Assembly (NCBI GenBank): GCA_002747145.1
Contig: PDTI01000016.1
Span: 1 to 41,687, forward strand
Direction: 5' to 3'
DNA: 41,687 nt
Source: Desulfobacter postgatei
Lineage (GTDB): Bacteria > Desulfobacterota > Desulfobacteria > Desulfobacterales > Desulfobacteraceae
The notes beneath the pieces are model-generated. The model was given only the letters and a program-made list of their open reading frames with translations, was not told where the DNA came from and did not search any database. Both the position numbers and the translations under genes were made by a program. Positions 1-8,971 of this stretch are shown here, piece after piece; the stretch's first letter is position 1, and the number at the start of each line of letters is the position of its first letter.

Positions 1-167
1 CTGATGCCAGCTCATCGTGTTCCGCGGTTTATTGTTCGTTATGTCATCCGCCCCATGGGAAAAATTCCAGTCTGTCCGAAAATTTTTTTCTTTTATTTCC
101 TGGAAAAATGCTTATATGTTGTACTGATAAATTAAATAATCTTAAAATTTAAACAGGTAACGTTTAC

Positions 168-2693
168 ATGGTACTCAATTTCCTTACGAAATTATTCGGA
201 TCCAGCAATGACAGGATCCTTCAAAAAATTCAACCTATTATTGAAAAAATAAACGAATTTGAACCCCGAATCCAAGCCATATCAGATACCCAGATCAGTG
301 AAAAAACAACTGAGTTTAAAAATCGTCTGGCTAAGGGAGAATCCCTGGACGACATTCTTCCTGAAGCCTTTGCGGTGGTCAGGGAAGCATCTGTGCGTAC
401 CCTTGGGCTGCGTCATTATGATGTTCAGCTCATTGGCGGCATTGCATTGCACCGCGGTACCATTGCAGAGATGAAAACCGGTGAAGGTAAAACCTTGATG
501 TCAACCCTGCCCGCTTATCTGAATGCCCTTACGGGTAAAGGGGTGCACATTGTTACAGTCAATGATTATCTGGCTAAGCGCGACGCAGAATGGATGTCCC
601 AGGTGTATAATTTTTTAGGGCTGACTGTGGGGGTGATCCTGCATGACATGGGCGCCCAGGAACGCAAACAGGCCTATGGAGCTGACATTACATATGGGAC
701 CAATAACGAATTTGGTTTTGACTACCTGCGGGATAACATGAAATTTGAGCCCGAAGAATTGGCTCAGGGTGATCTGCACTTTGCCATTGTGGACGAGGTG
801 GACTCCATTCTCATTGACGAGGCAAGAACCCCTTTGATTATTTCAGGCCCGGCTGAAAAATCCACTCACCTGTATATCCAGGCCAATACCATTATCCCGG
901 CATTTAAAAAAGATACCGACTATACCCTGGATGAAGAATCCAAAGCCGTGTCCCTTACCGAAAGCGGCATTGCAAAGGGTGAAGAGCTGCTCCATGTGGA
1001 TAATCTTTATGATCCGGCTAATATTGAACTTTTGCACCACCTTAACCAGGCGTTAAAAGCCCATGTCATTTTTAAACGTGACACGGACTACATTGTTAAA
1101 AACGGCCAGGTGGTCATTGTGGATGAATTTACCGGCCGGCTTATGGATGGCCGCCGGTACTCGGAAGGTCTCCACCAGGCCCTTGAGGCCAAGGAGGGGG
1201 TTAAAATTGAAAATGAAAACCAGACCCTTGCGTCCATCACCTTCCAGAACTATTTCAGGATGTATGATAAGCTGTCGGGCATGACCGGTACAGCAGATAC
1301 CGAAGCAGAGGAGTTTAAAAAAATTTATAACCTGGATGTACTGGTCATTCCCACCCACATGCCCATGATCCGTGAAGACCGTGCAGATCTGATCTACAAG
1401 ACCCAGAAGGAAAAATACGATGCTGCCATCAAGGAGATCATCCAGCTTCACAGAAAGGGACAGCCTGTGCTGGTGGGTACCATTTCCATTGATGTCTCCG
1501 AATCTTTAAGTGCAAAGCTCAAGAAAAAAGGGATTAAGCATAATGTGCTCAATGCCAAGCACCACAAGGCAGAGGCGGAAATTGTGGCCAACGCGGGCCA
1601 GAAAGGCGCGGTAACCATCTCCACCAACATGGCCGGCCGTGGTACGGACATCAAGCTGGGAGAGGGGGTTAAAGAACTTGGCGGCCTTCATATTCTTGGA
1701 ACATCCCGCCATGAGTCCCGGCGTATCGACAACCAGTTGCGGGGCCGTTCCGGCCGCCAGGGCGATCCGGGAAGCTCACGGTTTTATTTGAGCCTGGAAG
1801 ACGATCTGCTCAGAATTTTTGGTGGAGACCGTATCCATGCGGTCATGAACCGGCTGGGCATTGAAGAGGGCGAGCACATTGAGCATAAATTTATTTCCAA
1901 AGCCATTGAAAACGCCCAGTCCAAGGTTGAAGGACACAACTTTGAAATCAGAAAGCATCTGCTCGAATACGATGATGTCATGAACCAGCAGCGTGAGATC
2001 ATTTACCGTCAGCGCCGTGAGGCCCTGACCGCCAGGGATCTCAAACAGGTGGCCCAGGATATGATGGAAGATGTCTCCTATGACATTGTGGAAGGGTATG
2101 TGTTTGACAAAACAGCACCCAAGGAATGGGATCTGGAAGGACTGTCGTCAGCCATCCAAGGGCAGTTCAATATGGATATTTCCTTGGATAGGCCTGTACA
2201 GGAAAATTTTTCGCTCGATCAGCTGGGACAATTTATATTTGAGGCAGCCCAGGATCTATACCGGAAAAAAGAAGGGATGTACGGCGCTGAAATCATGCGC
2301 CATGTTGAACGGTTTATTATTCTTCAGACTGTGGATACCAGGTGGAAGGAACATCTTTTAAACATGGACCACTTAAAGGAAGGTATCGGTCTTCGGGGAT
2401 ATGCTCAGCAGGATCCTTTGCGTATCTATAAAAAAGAAGGGTTTGACATGTTCCAGGATCTGATGAACCGGATCAAACAGGAAGTGGTGGAGATTCTGTT
2501 TAAAATCCAGATTGACTCTCCCACCCAGGTAGAGGAGATGAAACAGGAAGAACAGCAGGATCTGACCTTTTCTTCCAATTCTGGAGATGCCGCCCCCAGG
2601 CAGCCGGTCAGGCGCTTATCTGAAAAGATCCAAAGAAATGACCCTTGCCCCTGTGGTTCCGGCAAAAAATATAAGAAGTGCTGCGGGCAATAA
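168..2693 (+). CDS. secA: Preprotein translocase ATPase SecA
   Basis: SecA is the cytosolic and peripheral-membrane motor that drives unfolded preproteins through SecYEG. The 841-residue length is typical of the family. Visible landmarks are the Walker A motif MKTGEGKT at residues 102-109, the Walker B segment [12 protein letters not shown] near 208-220, the nucleotide-binding-domain-2 stretch [11 protein letters not shown] with the [13 protein letters not shown] helicase-like motif, and a C-terminal zinc-binding SEC-C tail ([14 protein letters not shown], about 826-840) of the kind that binds SecB and lipids. The ATG at 168 follows AGGTAA by about 10 bases and gives the standard SecA N-terminus. 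clpS begins 31 bases downstream on the same strand, so read-through into the proteolysis cluster is possible. Nothing is missing or truncated. Confidence 0.98.
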   Translation: MVLNFLTKLFGSSNDRILQKIQPIIEKINEFEPRIQAISDTQISEKTTEFKNRLAKGESLDDILPEAFAVVREASVRTLGLRHYDVQLIGGIALHRGTIAEMKTGEGKTLMSTLPAYLNALTGKGVHIVTVNDYLAKRDAEWMSQVYNFLGLTVGVILHDMGAQERKQAYGADITYGTNNEFGFDYLRDNMKFEPEELAQGDLHFAIVDEVDSILIDEARTPLIISGPAEKSTHLYIQANTIIPAFKKDTDYTLDEESKAVSLTESGIAKGEELLHVDNLYDPANIELLHHLNQALKAHVIFKRDTDYIVKNGQVVIVDEFTGRLMDGRRYSEGLHQALEAKEGVKIENENQTLASITFQNYFRMYDKLSGMTGTADTEAEEFKKIYNLDVLVIPTHMPMIREDRADLIYKTQKEKYDAAIKEIIQLHRKGQPVLVGTISIDVSESLSAKLKKKGIKHNVLNAKHHKAEAEIVANAGQKGAVTISTNMAGRGTDIKLGEGVKELGGLHILGTSRHESRRIDNQLRGRSGRQGDPGSSRFYLSLEDDLLRIFGGDRIHAVMNRLGIEEGEHIEHKFISKAIENAQSKVEGHNFEIRKHLLEYDDVMNQQREIIYRQRREALTARDLKQVAQDMMEDVSYDIVEGYVFDKTAPKEWDLEGLSSAIQGQFNMDISLDRPVQENFSLDQLGQFIFEAAQDLYRKKEGMYGAEIMRHVERFIILQTVDTRWKEHLLNMDHLKEGIGLRGYAQQDPLRIYKKEGFDMFQDLMNRIKQEVVEILFKIQIDSPTQVEEMKQEEQQDLTFSSNSGDAAPRQPVRRLSEKIQRNDPCPCGSGKKYKKCCGQ

Positions 2694-2724
2694 TGATATA
2701 ATAAATCGAACCTAAGGTTGAGGC

Positions 2725-3033
2725 ATGACATCCACTGATTCCAAAATCCGGCCTGAAATATCCCATGACTCAAGTGATGATCGTCCGCCCATGTATAAGG
2801 TGCTTTTGCACAATGACGATTATACAACCATGGATTTTGTGGTGGATATTCTGATCCGGGTATTCGGAAAATCTCTTGAAAAAGCGACACAAATAATGCT
2901 TAATGTACACAATCAAGGAAAGGCCGTTTGCGGTATTTATCCGCGGGAAATAGCGGAGACAAAAGTCCAGACCGTGCATAATCTGGCCAGCGGCAAAGGG
3001 TTTCCCTTAAAAAGTACAATGGAAAAGGAGTAA
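2725..3033 (+). CDS. clpS: ClpS, N-end rule adaptor for ClpA
   Basis: ClpS is a small cytosolic adaptor that captures proteins with destabilising N-terminal residues (Leu, Phe, Trp, Tyr) and delivers them to ClpA. The 102-residue protein has a polar N-terminal extension followed by the core motif YKVLLHNDDYTTMDFVVDIL, whose NDD segment contributes to the N-degron pocket, and ends with a segment resembling other ClpS C-termini. The ATG at 2725 follows GGTTGAGG. Only 7 bases separate its stop from clpA, and clpA itself overlaps aat, so adaptor, unfoldase and transferase sit in one cluster. Family assignment is firm; regulation cannot be read from the sequence. Confidence 0.96.
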   Translation: MTSTDSKIRPEISHDSSDDRPPMYKVLLHNDDYTTMDFVVDILIRVFGKSLEKATQIMLNVHNQGKAVCGIYPREIAETKVQTVHNLASGKGFPLKSTMEKE

Positions 3034-3040
3034 ATGGTAT

Positions 3041-5302
3041 ATGATCAGCAAAGAACTCTCCACAGCCCTCGGATTTGCCGTTCGGGAAGCTAAAAAAAGA
3101 AGACATGAGTATGTCTGTGTCGAACATGTTCTTTACGCCATTGTCAATCATGATTCCGGCCTTGAAGCCATTGAAAAATGCGGGGGCAGCCCCGATCAGA
3201 TCAAAGAGGACCTTGAAAAGTTCTTTGATGAGAAATTGAACAAAATAGAGACCAGTGAAGAGTATGTACTCCAGCAGACCATCGGCTTTCAGCGAATGAT
3301 CCAGCGTGCCATCAATCATGCCAGATCCGCTGAAAAATCAGAGGTTAATCTTGGGGATATCCTGGCATCCATTTTTCAGGAAAAGGATTCCCATGCAGCC
3401 TTTTATCTTGAATCCGAAGGTATTACGCGGCTGGATGTACTCAGGTACATCTCTCATGATGTAGATAAAGAGAAAAAAGTGCCGTCCGGGCAGGAGAAAC
3501 CCCAGCAGCTTTTCCACCAGGCAAATCCAAAACCCAGGCACCCGAATAAAAAAGACCCGCTGGCGTTATTTACTTCCGATTTGATCAAACGGGCCCAGGA
3601 CAATAAGATTGATCCCATTATCGGCAGAACGCTTGAGACCGAACGGGTGATGCAGGTTCTTTGCCGGCGGCGGAAAAACAATCCCATCCTTGTGGGGGAT
3701 CCCGGTGTTGGAAAAACCGCCATTGCAGAAGGCCTGGCATTGAAAATAAACGCTAAGACCGTGCCGGATCTGCTTGAGAATTGTGAATTATATTCCCTGG
3801 ATATGGGGGCTCTTTTAGCCGGTACCAAATACAGGGGAGACTTTGAGCAGCGTCTCAAGGATGTCATCACCGCTTTGGAAAACAAGGACAATGCGTTGCT
3901 GGTGATTGATGAAATCCATACGGTTGTGGGGGCAGGTGCCACCACATCGGGCTCCATGGATGCTTCCAACATCCTTAAACCGGCGTTATCCTCGGGTGAT
4001 ATCAAGTGCATCGGCACCACCACCTACGAAGAGTACAAAAATTATTTTGAAAAAGACCGGGCCTTTTCCCGGCGGTTTGAAAAAATCGAAGTCTCAGAGC
4101 CCAGCGTGGAGGAAACCTTTGAAATTCTCAAGGGATTGCGTACCTGCTACGAGGAACACCATGACCTGAAATACCCGGATAAAACCATTGAAGCGGCAGC
4201 CTACCTGTCAGATAAATATATCAATGACCGGTTTCTGCCGGATAAGGCCATTGATGTGATTGATGAGGCTGGTGCCTTTTTAAAACTTACGGCAGATGGT
4301 CGGCGCAAATCCGTCAGCCCCAGGGATATTGAAAAAATTGTGGCTAAAATAGCCAAGGTGCCGGTTTCCAGTGTGACGGCAGCAGACAAGGCTTCCCTGG
4401 AATCCTTGCCCGATAAGCTATTCAACGTGATCTTTGGCCAGGACGATGCCATTGAGACCCTGACCACGGCGATTAAAAGATCACGGGCCGGGCTTGCAGC
4501 ACCTGACCGACCCATTGGTTCCTTTCTTTTCATGGGCCCCACAGGGGTTGGCAAAACCGAAGTAGCCAGGCAACTAGCCGAAAACATGGGGATTCAATTC
4601 TTGCGCTTTGACATGAGCGAATACATGGAAAAGCATGCTGTATCCAGACTCATTGGTGCCCCTCCGGGATATGTGGGGTTTGAGCAGGGTGGAATTTTAA
4701 CCGACAGCATCCGCAAGCATCCCCATTGTGTACTCCTCCTTGATGAAATTGAAAAGGCCCATATGGACCTTTTCAATATACTGCTCCAGGTCATGGATTA
4801 TGCCACGCTTACTGACAATAATGGTAAATCCGCTGATTTCAGAAATGTGATTATTATCATGACCTCCAATGCCGGGGCCAGGGAAATGAGTACCAACAGC
4901 ATTGGATTTGGCTCACAAACCGCCAATGCCGATTCCCAGAGCCTGAAAGCGGTGAAAAATACCTTCAGTCCGGAATTCCGGAACCGCCTTGACGGTATTG
5001 TCCAGTTTAACCATTTGTCTGAAAAGGTGATGGAATTGATTGTGGACAAAAATATGAAGGAACTTAAAGCCATGCTTAGTGACCAGGGCATTTCTTTGAC
5101 TTATTCCGCCGGCGTCCGGACGTATCTGGCCCAAAAAGGTCATGATCCTAAATTTGGTGCCCGGCCCCTGGCCCGTCTGATCCAGACCGAAATCAAAGAC
5201 AAACTTACTGATGAGATTCTTTTTGGACAGCTTGCAAAAGGAGGAAAGCTTTCCCTGGGCCTGAAGAATGATAAACTGACATTTAATATCAAGCCGGTCT
5301 GA
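3041..5302 (+). CDS. clpA: ATP-dependent Clp protease ATP-binding subunit ClpA
   Basis: ClpA is the hexameric AAA+ unfoldase that feeds substrates to ClpP. The 753-residue protein shows the full two-ring architecture: an N-terminal Clp_N domain (about 1-145) where ClpS docks, a first AAA module with GDPGVGKT (219-226) and Walker B VIDEIH (about 288-293), and a second AAA module with GPTGVGKT (499-506), LLLDEIEKAH and a C-terminal sensor-2 region around FGARPLARLI. The absence of a long ClpB-type middle coiled coil and the neighbouring clpS and aat separate it from ClpB and ClpC. The stop TGA shares one base with the aat ATG, indicating translational coupling. No clpP is present in the window. 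Confidence 0.97.
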   Translation: MISKELSTALGFAVREAKKRRHEYVCVEHVLYAIVNHDSGLEAIEKCGGSPDQIKEDLEKFFDEKLNKIETSEEYVLQQTIGFQRMIQRAINHARSAEKSEVNLGDILASIFQEKDSHAAFYLESEGITRLDVLRYISHDVDKEKKVPSGQEKPQQLFHQANPKPRHPNKKDPLALFTSDLIKRAQDNKIDPIIGRTLETERVMQVLCRRRKNNPILVGDPGVGKTAIAEGLALKINAKTVPDLLENCELYSLDMGALLAGTKYRGDFEQRLKDVITALENKDNALLVIDEIHTVVGAGATTSGSMDASNILKPALSSGDIKCIGTTTYEEYKNYFEKDRAFSRRFEKIEVSEPSVEETFEILKGLRTCYEEHHDLKYPDKTIEAAAYLSDKYINDRFLPDKAIDVIDEAGAFLKLTADGRRKSVSPRDIEKIVAKIAKVPVSSVTAADKASLESLPDKLFNVIFGQDDAIETLTTAIKRSRAGLAAPDRPIGSFLFMGPTGVGKTEVARQLAENMGIQFLRFDMSEYMEKHAVSRLIGAPPGYVGFEQGGILTDSIRKHPHCVLLLDEIEKAHMDLFNILLQVMDYATLTDNNGKSADFRNVIIIMTSNAGAREMSTNSIGFGSQTANADSQSLKAVKNTFSPEFRNRLDGIVQFNHLSEKVMELIVDKNMKELKAMLSDQGISLTYSAGVRTYLAQKGHDPKFGARPLARLIQTEIKDKLTDEILFGQLAKGGKLSLGLKNDKLTFNIKPV

Positions 5303-6057
5303 TGCCCCTTTTCAGGTTATCTGAAAAAATTGAATTCCCACCGGCCTGGCTGGCGCGGTCCGACGGTTTATTAGGTATTGGGGGAGATCTTTGTCCAAAG
5401 CGTTTGATCCTGGCATATATGAACGGTATTTTTCCCTGGTTTTCCAATAATGAACCCATTCTCTGGTGGTCTCCTGATCCCCGCTTGGTCCTTTTCCCTT
5501 CCCAAATCAGGGTGTCGAAAAGTTTGAAAAAAACCATTAGAAAGGCTTGTTTCTCCATTAAGATCAACACCGCATTTGAACAGACCATTGTGGCCTGTTC
5601 AAAACCCAGACAGGGCCAGCCCGAAGGCACCTGGCTGGTGGATGAAATGATTGATGCCTATATCACGCTGCACAAAATGGGAATTGCCCACTCCGTGGAA
5701 GCCTGGCAGGGGGATCGACTGACAGGCGGCCTGTACGGGGTCAGCCTGGGAAAAAGTTTTTTCGGGGAATCCATGTTTTCCCTTGTACCCAATGCGTCCA
5801 AGGTTGCCCTTGTGGCCCTGGCCCGGGAACTTGACTGCCAGGGGTTTAAAATGATTGACTGCCAGGTCACCTCCAGCCATCTGATTCGCATGGGGGCCCA
5901 GGAATTAACCAGGGATCTTTTTCTTGATATTTTAAGCCACTGTGTTGATGAAAAAGTACCGGACAGTTTGTGGCGGTGCGGGCGACAGCTTTTCCCCCAA
6001 ACCCAAACTGTTTTGCCCCAAGCAGTATTGTGCACGCAGTATGAGACCTACGTGTGA
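5302..6057 (+). CDS. aat: Leucyl/phenylalanyl-tRNA-protein transferase
   Basis: Aat transfers Leu or Phe from aminoacyl-tRNA onto proteins with N-terminal Lys or Arg, creating the primary N-degrons read by ClpS. The 251-residue protein carries family hallmarks: GGDLCPKRLILAYMNGIFPW from about residue 28, WWSPDPR at 55-61, FFGESMFS near 153-160 and an MIDCQ segment from about 184. Its ATG overlaps the clpA stop by one base (TGATG), so the two genes are translationally coupled. Together with clpS this gives a complete substrate-labelling and degradation route in one cluster. The gene ends 25 bases before the convergent SDR gene; a short sequence between them contains repeat-like CGACAGGCTGTTAGAGCC. 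Confidence 0.97.
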   Translation: MPLFRLSEKIEFPPAWLARSDGLLGIGGDLCPKRLILAYMNGIFPWFSNNEPILWWSPDPRLVLFPSQIRVSKSLKKTIRKACFSIKINTAFEQTIVACSKPRQGQPEGTWLVDEMIDAYITLHKMGIAHSVEAWQGDRLTGGLYGVSLGKSFFGESMFSLVPNASKVALVALARELDCQGFKMIDCQVTSSHLIRMGAQELTRDLFLDILSHCVDEKVPDSLWRCGRQLFPQTQTVLPQAVLCTQYETYV

Positions 6058-6082
6058 CTCGACAGGCTGTTAGAGCCTGGCC

Positions 6083-7075
6083 TTATTTTCGGTTCAACCA
6101 TGCCTCCAGGCGTTTTAAGCCTTCCTGGGTGGATATTTTGGGTACATAGCCCAGGTCATTTTTTGCCCGGCTGATATCGAACCAGTGGGAGGTGGCAAGT
6201 TCTTTTGCAGCAAACCGGGTCATGGGGGGATCTTTTTTAATACCAAAGGTTCGGTAAATGAATTCAAAAACAGATCCGGCCGCATAAGCCGTTTTCCCGG
6301 ACACATGCCCTTTAATGGGCGGTAGGCCTGCGGCTGCCAGAAAAGCATTGGCCAGGGTCCATTTGGATATGGGGGCATCCTGGCTGATGAAATATATGTT
6401 TCCGGACAGATCAGGGTTTTGGGACAGTTTTTCAGCAGCCAGAATATGGGCATCCGCTGCATTATCTACATAAATAGTGTCCACAAGATCCGTTTCCGGG
6501 CCAATAATTTTCAGCCGTTTAGCCCTGCTGATAATGCCCGGCAGCAGGTGGTTGTCTTCCGGTCCCCAGATCAAATGGGGCCGCAAAATGATTGCTGAAA
6601 GCCCCTGCGCTGCGGCTTTAACCACCTCTTTTTCCGCCAGAGCTTTGGTTTCAGGATAGGGGGCCAGATATTGATCCGGATAGGGGACCGACTCATTTGC
6701 CCCGTGCATATCCTTGTCATTAAACACCACCGATGGCGAACTGGTATAAATCAGCTGACAAACCTTGTTTTTCATGCAGGCTTCAATGACATGCATGGTA
6801 CCGGTCACATTGGTACGGAAATATTCATCATAATCGCCCCAGATACCCGGTTTTGCTGCGGTATGAAATACGGTGTCCATGCCTTTTAAGGCATGGACCA
6901 CAGCACCGGCATCGCCAAGATCCCCCCTGATCTGGGAGACACCCAGTTTATCCAGTTCCGAATACCGTGACCGGGAAAATGAAAAAACCTTCTCTCCTTT
7001 ACCCACTAATTTTTTGACCAATGCTTTGCCCAGAAAGCCCCCACCGCCGGTAACCAGAATATTTCCCAGACCCAT
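6083..7075 (-). CDS. NAD(P)-dependent epimerase/dehydratase, OleD/3beta-HSD-like extended SDR
   Basis: This is a 330-residue extended short-chain dehydrogenase. The Rossmann motif TGGGGFLG lies at residues 9-16 and the catalytic YPETK (Tyr140, Lys144) follows a TSSPSVVF strand. The combination of that strand with an acidic loop and YPDQYLAPYPETK is reminiscent of OleD-type 2-alkyl-3-oxoalkanoate reductases and 3beta-hydroxysteroid dehydrogenase-like enzymes; this resemblance is from memory. The other ole genes (oleA, oleB, oleC) are not adjacent, so the substrate is unknown. AGGAGG sits about 8 bases upstream of the ATG, which fixes the start. The gene is monocistronic here, convergent with aat and divergent from the tRNA-Gly gene. 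Confidence 0.85.
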   Translation of the reverse strand: MGLGNILVTGGGGFLGKALVKKLVGKGEKVFSFSRSRYSELDKLGVSQIRGDLGDAGAVVHALKGMDTVFHTAAKPGIWGDYDEYFRTNVTGTMHVIEACMKNKVCQLIYTSSPSVVFNDKDMHGANESVPYPDQYLAPYPETKALAEKEVVKAAAQGLSAIILRPHLIWGPEDNHLLPGIISRAKRLKIIGPETDLVDTIYVDNAADAHILAAEKLSQNPDLSGNIYFISQDAPISKWTLANAFLAAAGLPPIKGHVSGKTAYAAGSVFEFIYRTFGIKKDPPMTRFAAKELATSHWFDISRAKNDLGYVPKISTQEGLKRLEAWLNRK

Positions 7076-7119
7076 TTTGTCTTTACCTCCTGTATAGCCA
7101 AAAATTTATGAATCTTTGC

Positions 7120-7146
7120 TTGACAAGGCTCAGCATTTTTTATAAA
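7120..7146 (+). promoter_or_regulatory. Candidate sigma-70 promoter for tRNA-Gly
   Basis: A perfect TTGACA (7120-7125) is followed after 15 bases by TATAAA (7141-7146), about 22 bases before the first base of the tRNA. The spacer is 2 bases shorter than the usual 17, so this is a candidate rather than a certain promoter. Confidence 0.5.
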
Positions 7147-7167
7147 GGTATAACGCCTTTCAGTTGA

Positions 7168-7242
7168 GCGGGAATAACTCAGTGGTAGAGTGCGACCTTG
7201 CCAAGGTCGAAGTCGCGGGTTCAAATCCCGTTTCCCGCTCCA
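7168..7242 (+). tRNA. tRNA-Gly (anticodon GCC)
   Basis: The sequence folds as a standard cloverleaf: acceptor stem GCGGGAA (7168-7174) with TTCCCGC (7232-7238), D-stem ACTC/GAGT, anticodon stem CGACC/GGTCG around the loop TTGCCAA with anticodon GCC at 7200-7202, and a T-arm with GTTCAAATC. The discriminator is T7239 and the CCA end (7240-7242) is encoded. A run of T residues follows immediately (CACCTTTTTT). The tRNA reads GGC and GGU glycine codons. Confidence 0.97.
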
Positions 7243-7465
7243 CCTTTTTTAAATCCATTTAACATATCTTTGTTAGCGCCTGTTTGGATGCCAACATAAT
7301 GGAGATGCTGAAAACCAATGCGGAAACCTGGGGGATCACCCACCCTGGCAAACACAGAAATACATCTGGTATTTTCCCAATGGATCTGCAAAGGTACAGG
7401 CAGTCAGGTCAAAGGCCCATGGTTCTGGTTGCTTGCCGCAGACATAAGGAAGAAGGAAATAATTT

Positions 7466-8107
7466 ATGAATACAGCGCAAGAACTGGTCTTATGCATTGA
7501 CCGAAAAAACCTTCCCGCATCCTGGGTTACTCAAAGAACCGTCCTGCCAATGAATTTCTCCACATTTGCCGCCACATGTACCAACGCTGAATTTTCCTTT
7601 GTTCCCCGGGGCATTGCCGAAGAAGACAGGCAAAAAAAACAGATCATCCCGTATATTCTCTTGCAGACATTCGATGGCGGTATGACTGCGGCTTACAACA
7701 GGCAGGGCAGGGAAGAACGCCTCCACGACCTGTGGTCCATCGGGGTCGGCGGCCATATCAACCCGGAAGACACCGCCCTGGGAACAGACAATTTTGAAAC
7801 CATTTTAAACGCCGGCATGCAAAGGGAGCTGGATGAGGAACTGACCCGGCGGATTTTAAGTGATCCCATTGAATTTATAGGTGTTATCAGTGAAGATATC
7901 ACACCGGTGGGCAGTGTTCACATGGGAGCGGTCTTTCTGATCAGAACACAGAATCCAGAAGGGTATCTGCCTGGCGATGAATTGCACAGCTTTACCTGGC
8001 ATACCACACACGCACTTTGCCGACTGGATCTGGAATTGTGGTCCGAGCTGGCCCTGGAACTTGTCACGCAACACAATCGTGTCAATTCATTGAATCCAGG
8101 ACCTTAA
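7466..8107 (+). CDS. Nudix/MutT-like predicted phosphoesterase
   Basis: A 213-residue soluble protein whose central region carries a Nudix-like signature, with GVGGHINPED at about 93-102 and RELDEEL at 120-126. The spacing between the glycine and the REXXEE element is about ten residues longer than in the classical 23-residue Nudix box, a layout I associate with the MutT-like predicted phosphoesterase group (COG4112 type). The hydrolysed substrate cannot be inferred. AAGGAA lies about 10 bases before the ATG at 7466. The stop overlaps the 3' end of the convergent TrpR-like gene by 26 bases. The 220 bases between the tRNA and this gene hold no feature I can defend. Confidence 0.75.
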   Translation: MNTAQELVLCIDRKNLPASWVTQRTVLPMNFSTFAATCTNAEFSFVPRGIAEEDRQKKQIIPYILLQTFDGGMTAAYNRQGREERLHDLWSIGVGGHINPEDTALGTDNFETILNAGMQRELDEELTRRILSDPIEFIGVISEDITPVGSVHMGAVFLIRTQNPEGYLPGDELHSFTWHTTHALCRLDLELWSELALELVTQHNRVNSLNPGP

Positions 8108-8372
8108 GTGTCACAGACTCATTTTTTTTCAACACCTTTGAGCCCCTTGTAATTTTACACAGGCTGATGCCGTATTTTTTAGCGATTTGCCTCTGGGTCA
8201 TACCCGCATGCAGATCTTTTAAAAGCTTCCAGCGCAAAGAAAGGTCTGAAAGTTCTGCCGGTGTAAAAATTTCTTCAAAAAAAAACTCCAGTTCACCCTT
8301 GTTTGTGATGGATAAAATGACTTCCAGTAATTCCTGATCTATACGCATAAATTTTTTTGTACCTTGATGCAT
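8082..8372 (-). CDS. TrpR-family (YerC/YecD-like) DNA-binding protein
   Basis: This 96-residue all-helical protein matches the Trp-repressor superfamily. LSLRWKLLKDLHAGMTQRQI is followed by GISLCKITRGSKVLK, so the helix-turn-helix spans about residues 58-81; the ITRGS recognition-helix segment is the same as in TrpR. No trp operon is nearby, so the target and corepressor are unknown, and a YerC/YecD label is safer than TrpR. The ATG at 8372 shares one base with the AMMECR1 stop (TAATG), indicating coupling as the third gene after purB and the AMMECR1 gene. A second ATG at residue 9, preceded by CAAGG, is a possible alternative start. Confidence 0.85.
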   Translation of the reverse strand: MHQGTKKFMRIDQELLEVILSITNKGELEFFFEEIFTPAELSDLSLRWKLLKDLHAGMTQRQIAKKYGISLCKITRGSKVLKKNESVTLKVLDSMN

Positions 8373-8935
8373 TATCTGTTCTCACAAAACGAATGCACCC
8401 TGTATGTATAAACGATTAGGCTTCCTTTGATCCATTCATCGTTATCAAGACCGGCTTTGGTGCATAACCGGGATAAAAAGGACGCCGTATCGGACAATTG
8501 TTTCCAGACCTGGGGAAGAAAGGTCGCCTGCTTGCTTCCTTTTTTAATAATAACACCATCTTTGAACGGCACAAGCCTTTGAATCAACTCTTTTCCCGTA
8601 CTATACTCTAATTTTTCAGGCGGGGACAAAAGACTGATCTCCAGATCAACCTGGTGAAATTCATCTCTGGAAAGGGGGGCAAAACGAGAATCTTTGAACG
8701 CAGTAAGCCTTGCGGTTTTCCCAACGCATGTTTTCAAGGGCTCAACCGGCTCTATGACACCAACACACCCTCTTAGCGCACTGTTTTTATGCAGGGTCAC
8801 AAACAGCCCCTGTTTATTTTCCAGAAAGGACTGATCTAAATCAATTTGCGTTTTATCCACAGGAAGACTAAGTTTTTCGGCAATACTGGTGCGCGCCATT
8901 TTCAGCAGCATCTGACCTTGTTTGTCACTTATCAT
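8372..8935 (-). CDS. AMMECR1 domain protein
   Basis: The 187-residue protein belongs to the AMMECR1 family, widespread in bacteria, archaea and eukaryotes but without an established biochemical role. The diagnostic LRGCVG motif lies at residues 54-59, followed by LEISLLSPPEKLEY. No membrane segment or signal peptide is seen. It lies 36 bases downstream of purB and its stop overlaps the start of the TrpR-like gene, so the three genes are probably one transcript. The ATG at 8935 has no good ribosome-binding site. Met9 (ATG at 8911), preceded closely by AAGG, is an alternative start and would remove eight residues. Confidence 0.9.
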   Translation of the reverse strand: MISDKQGQMLLKMARTSIAEKLSLPVDKTQIDLDQSFLENKQGLFVTLHKNSALRGCVGVIEPVEPLKTCVGKTARLTAFKDSRFAPLSRDEFHQVDLEISLLSPPEKLEYSTGKELIQRLVPFKDGVIIKKGSKQATFLPQVWKQLSDTASFLSRLCTKAGLDNDEWIKGSLIVYTYRVHSFCENR

Positions 8936-8971
8936 TAATTTTTACAATCATTGCTTTTGGCGTATGATTTT

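Noticed and set aside
1..167. Region upstream of secA searched for a gene end or promoter
   Set aside because: No open frame or clear -35/-10 pair could be supported; only the AT-rich leader and the secA ribosome-binding site are visible.
7404..7412. GGCCCATGG upstream of the Nudix-like gene, and GGCCCATGA at the dinB start
   Set aside because: Both match the outer 8-9 bases of family B, but the similarity stops there, so they are treated as chance.
7284..7469. Small open frames upstream of the Nudix-like gene
   Set aside because: Two overlapping frames of about 60 codons exist, but neither has a good ribosome-binding site or resembles a known protein. I also looked for a riboswitch-like pattern and saw none convincing.
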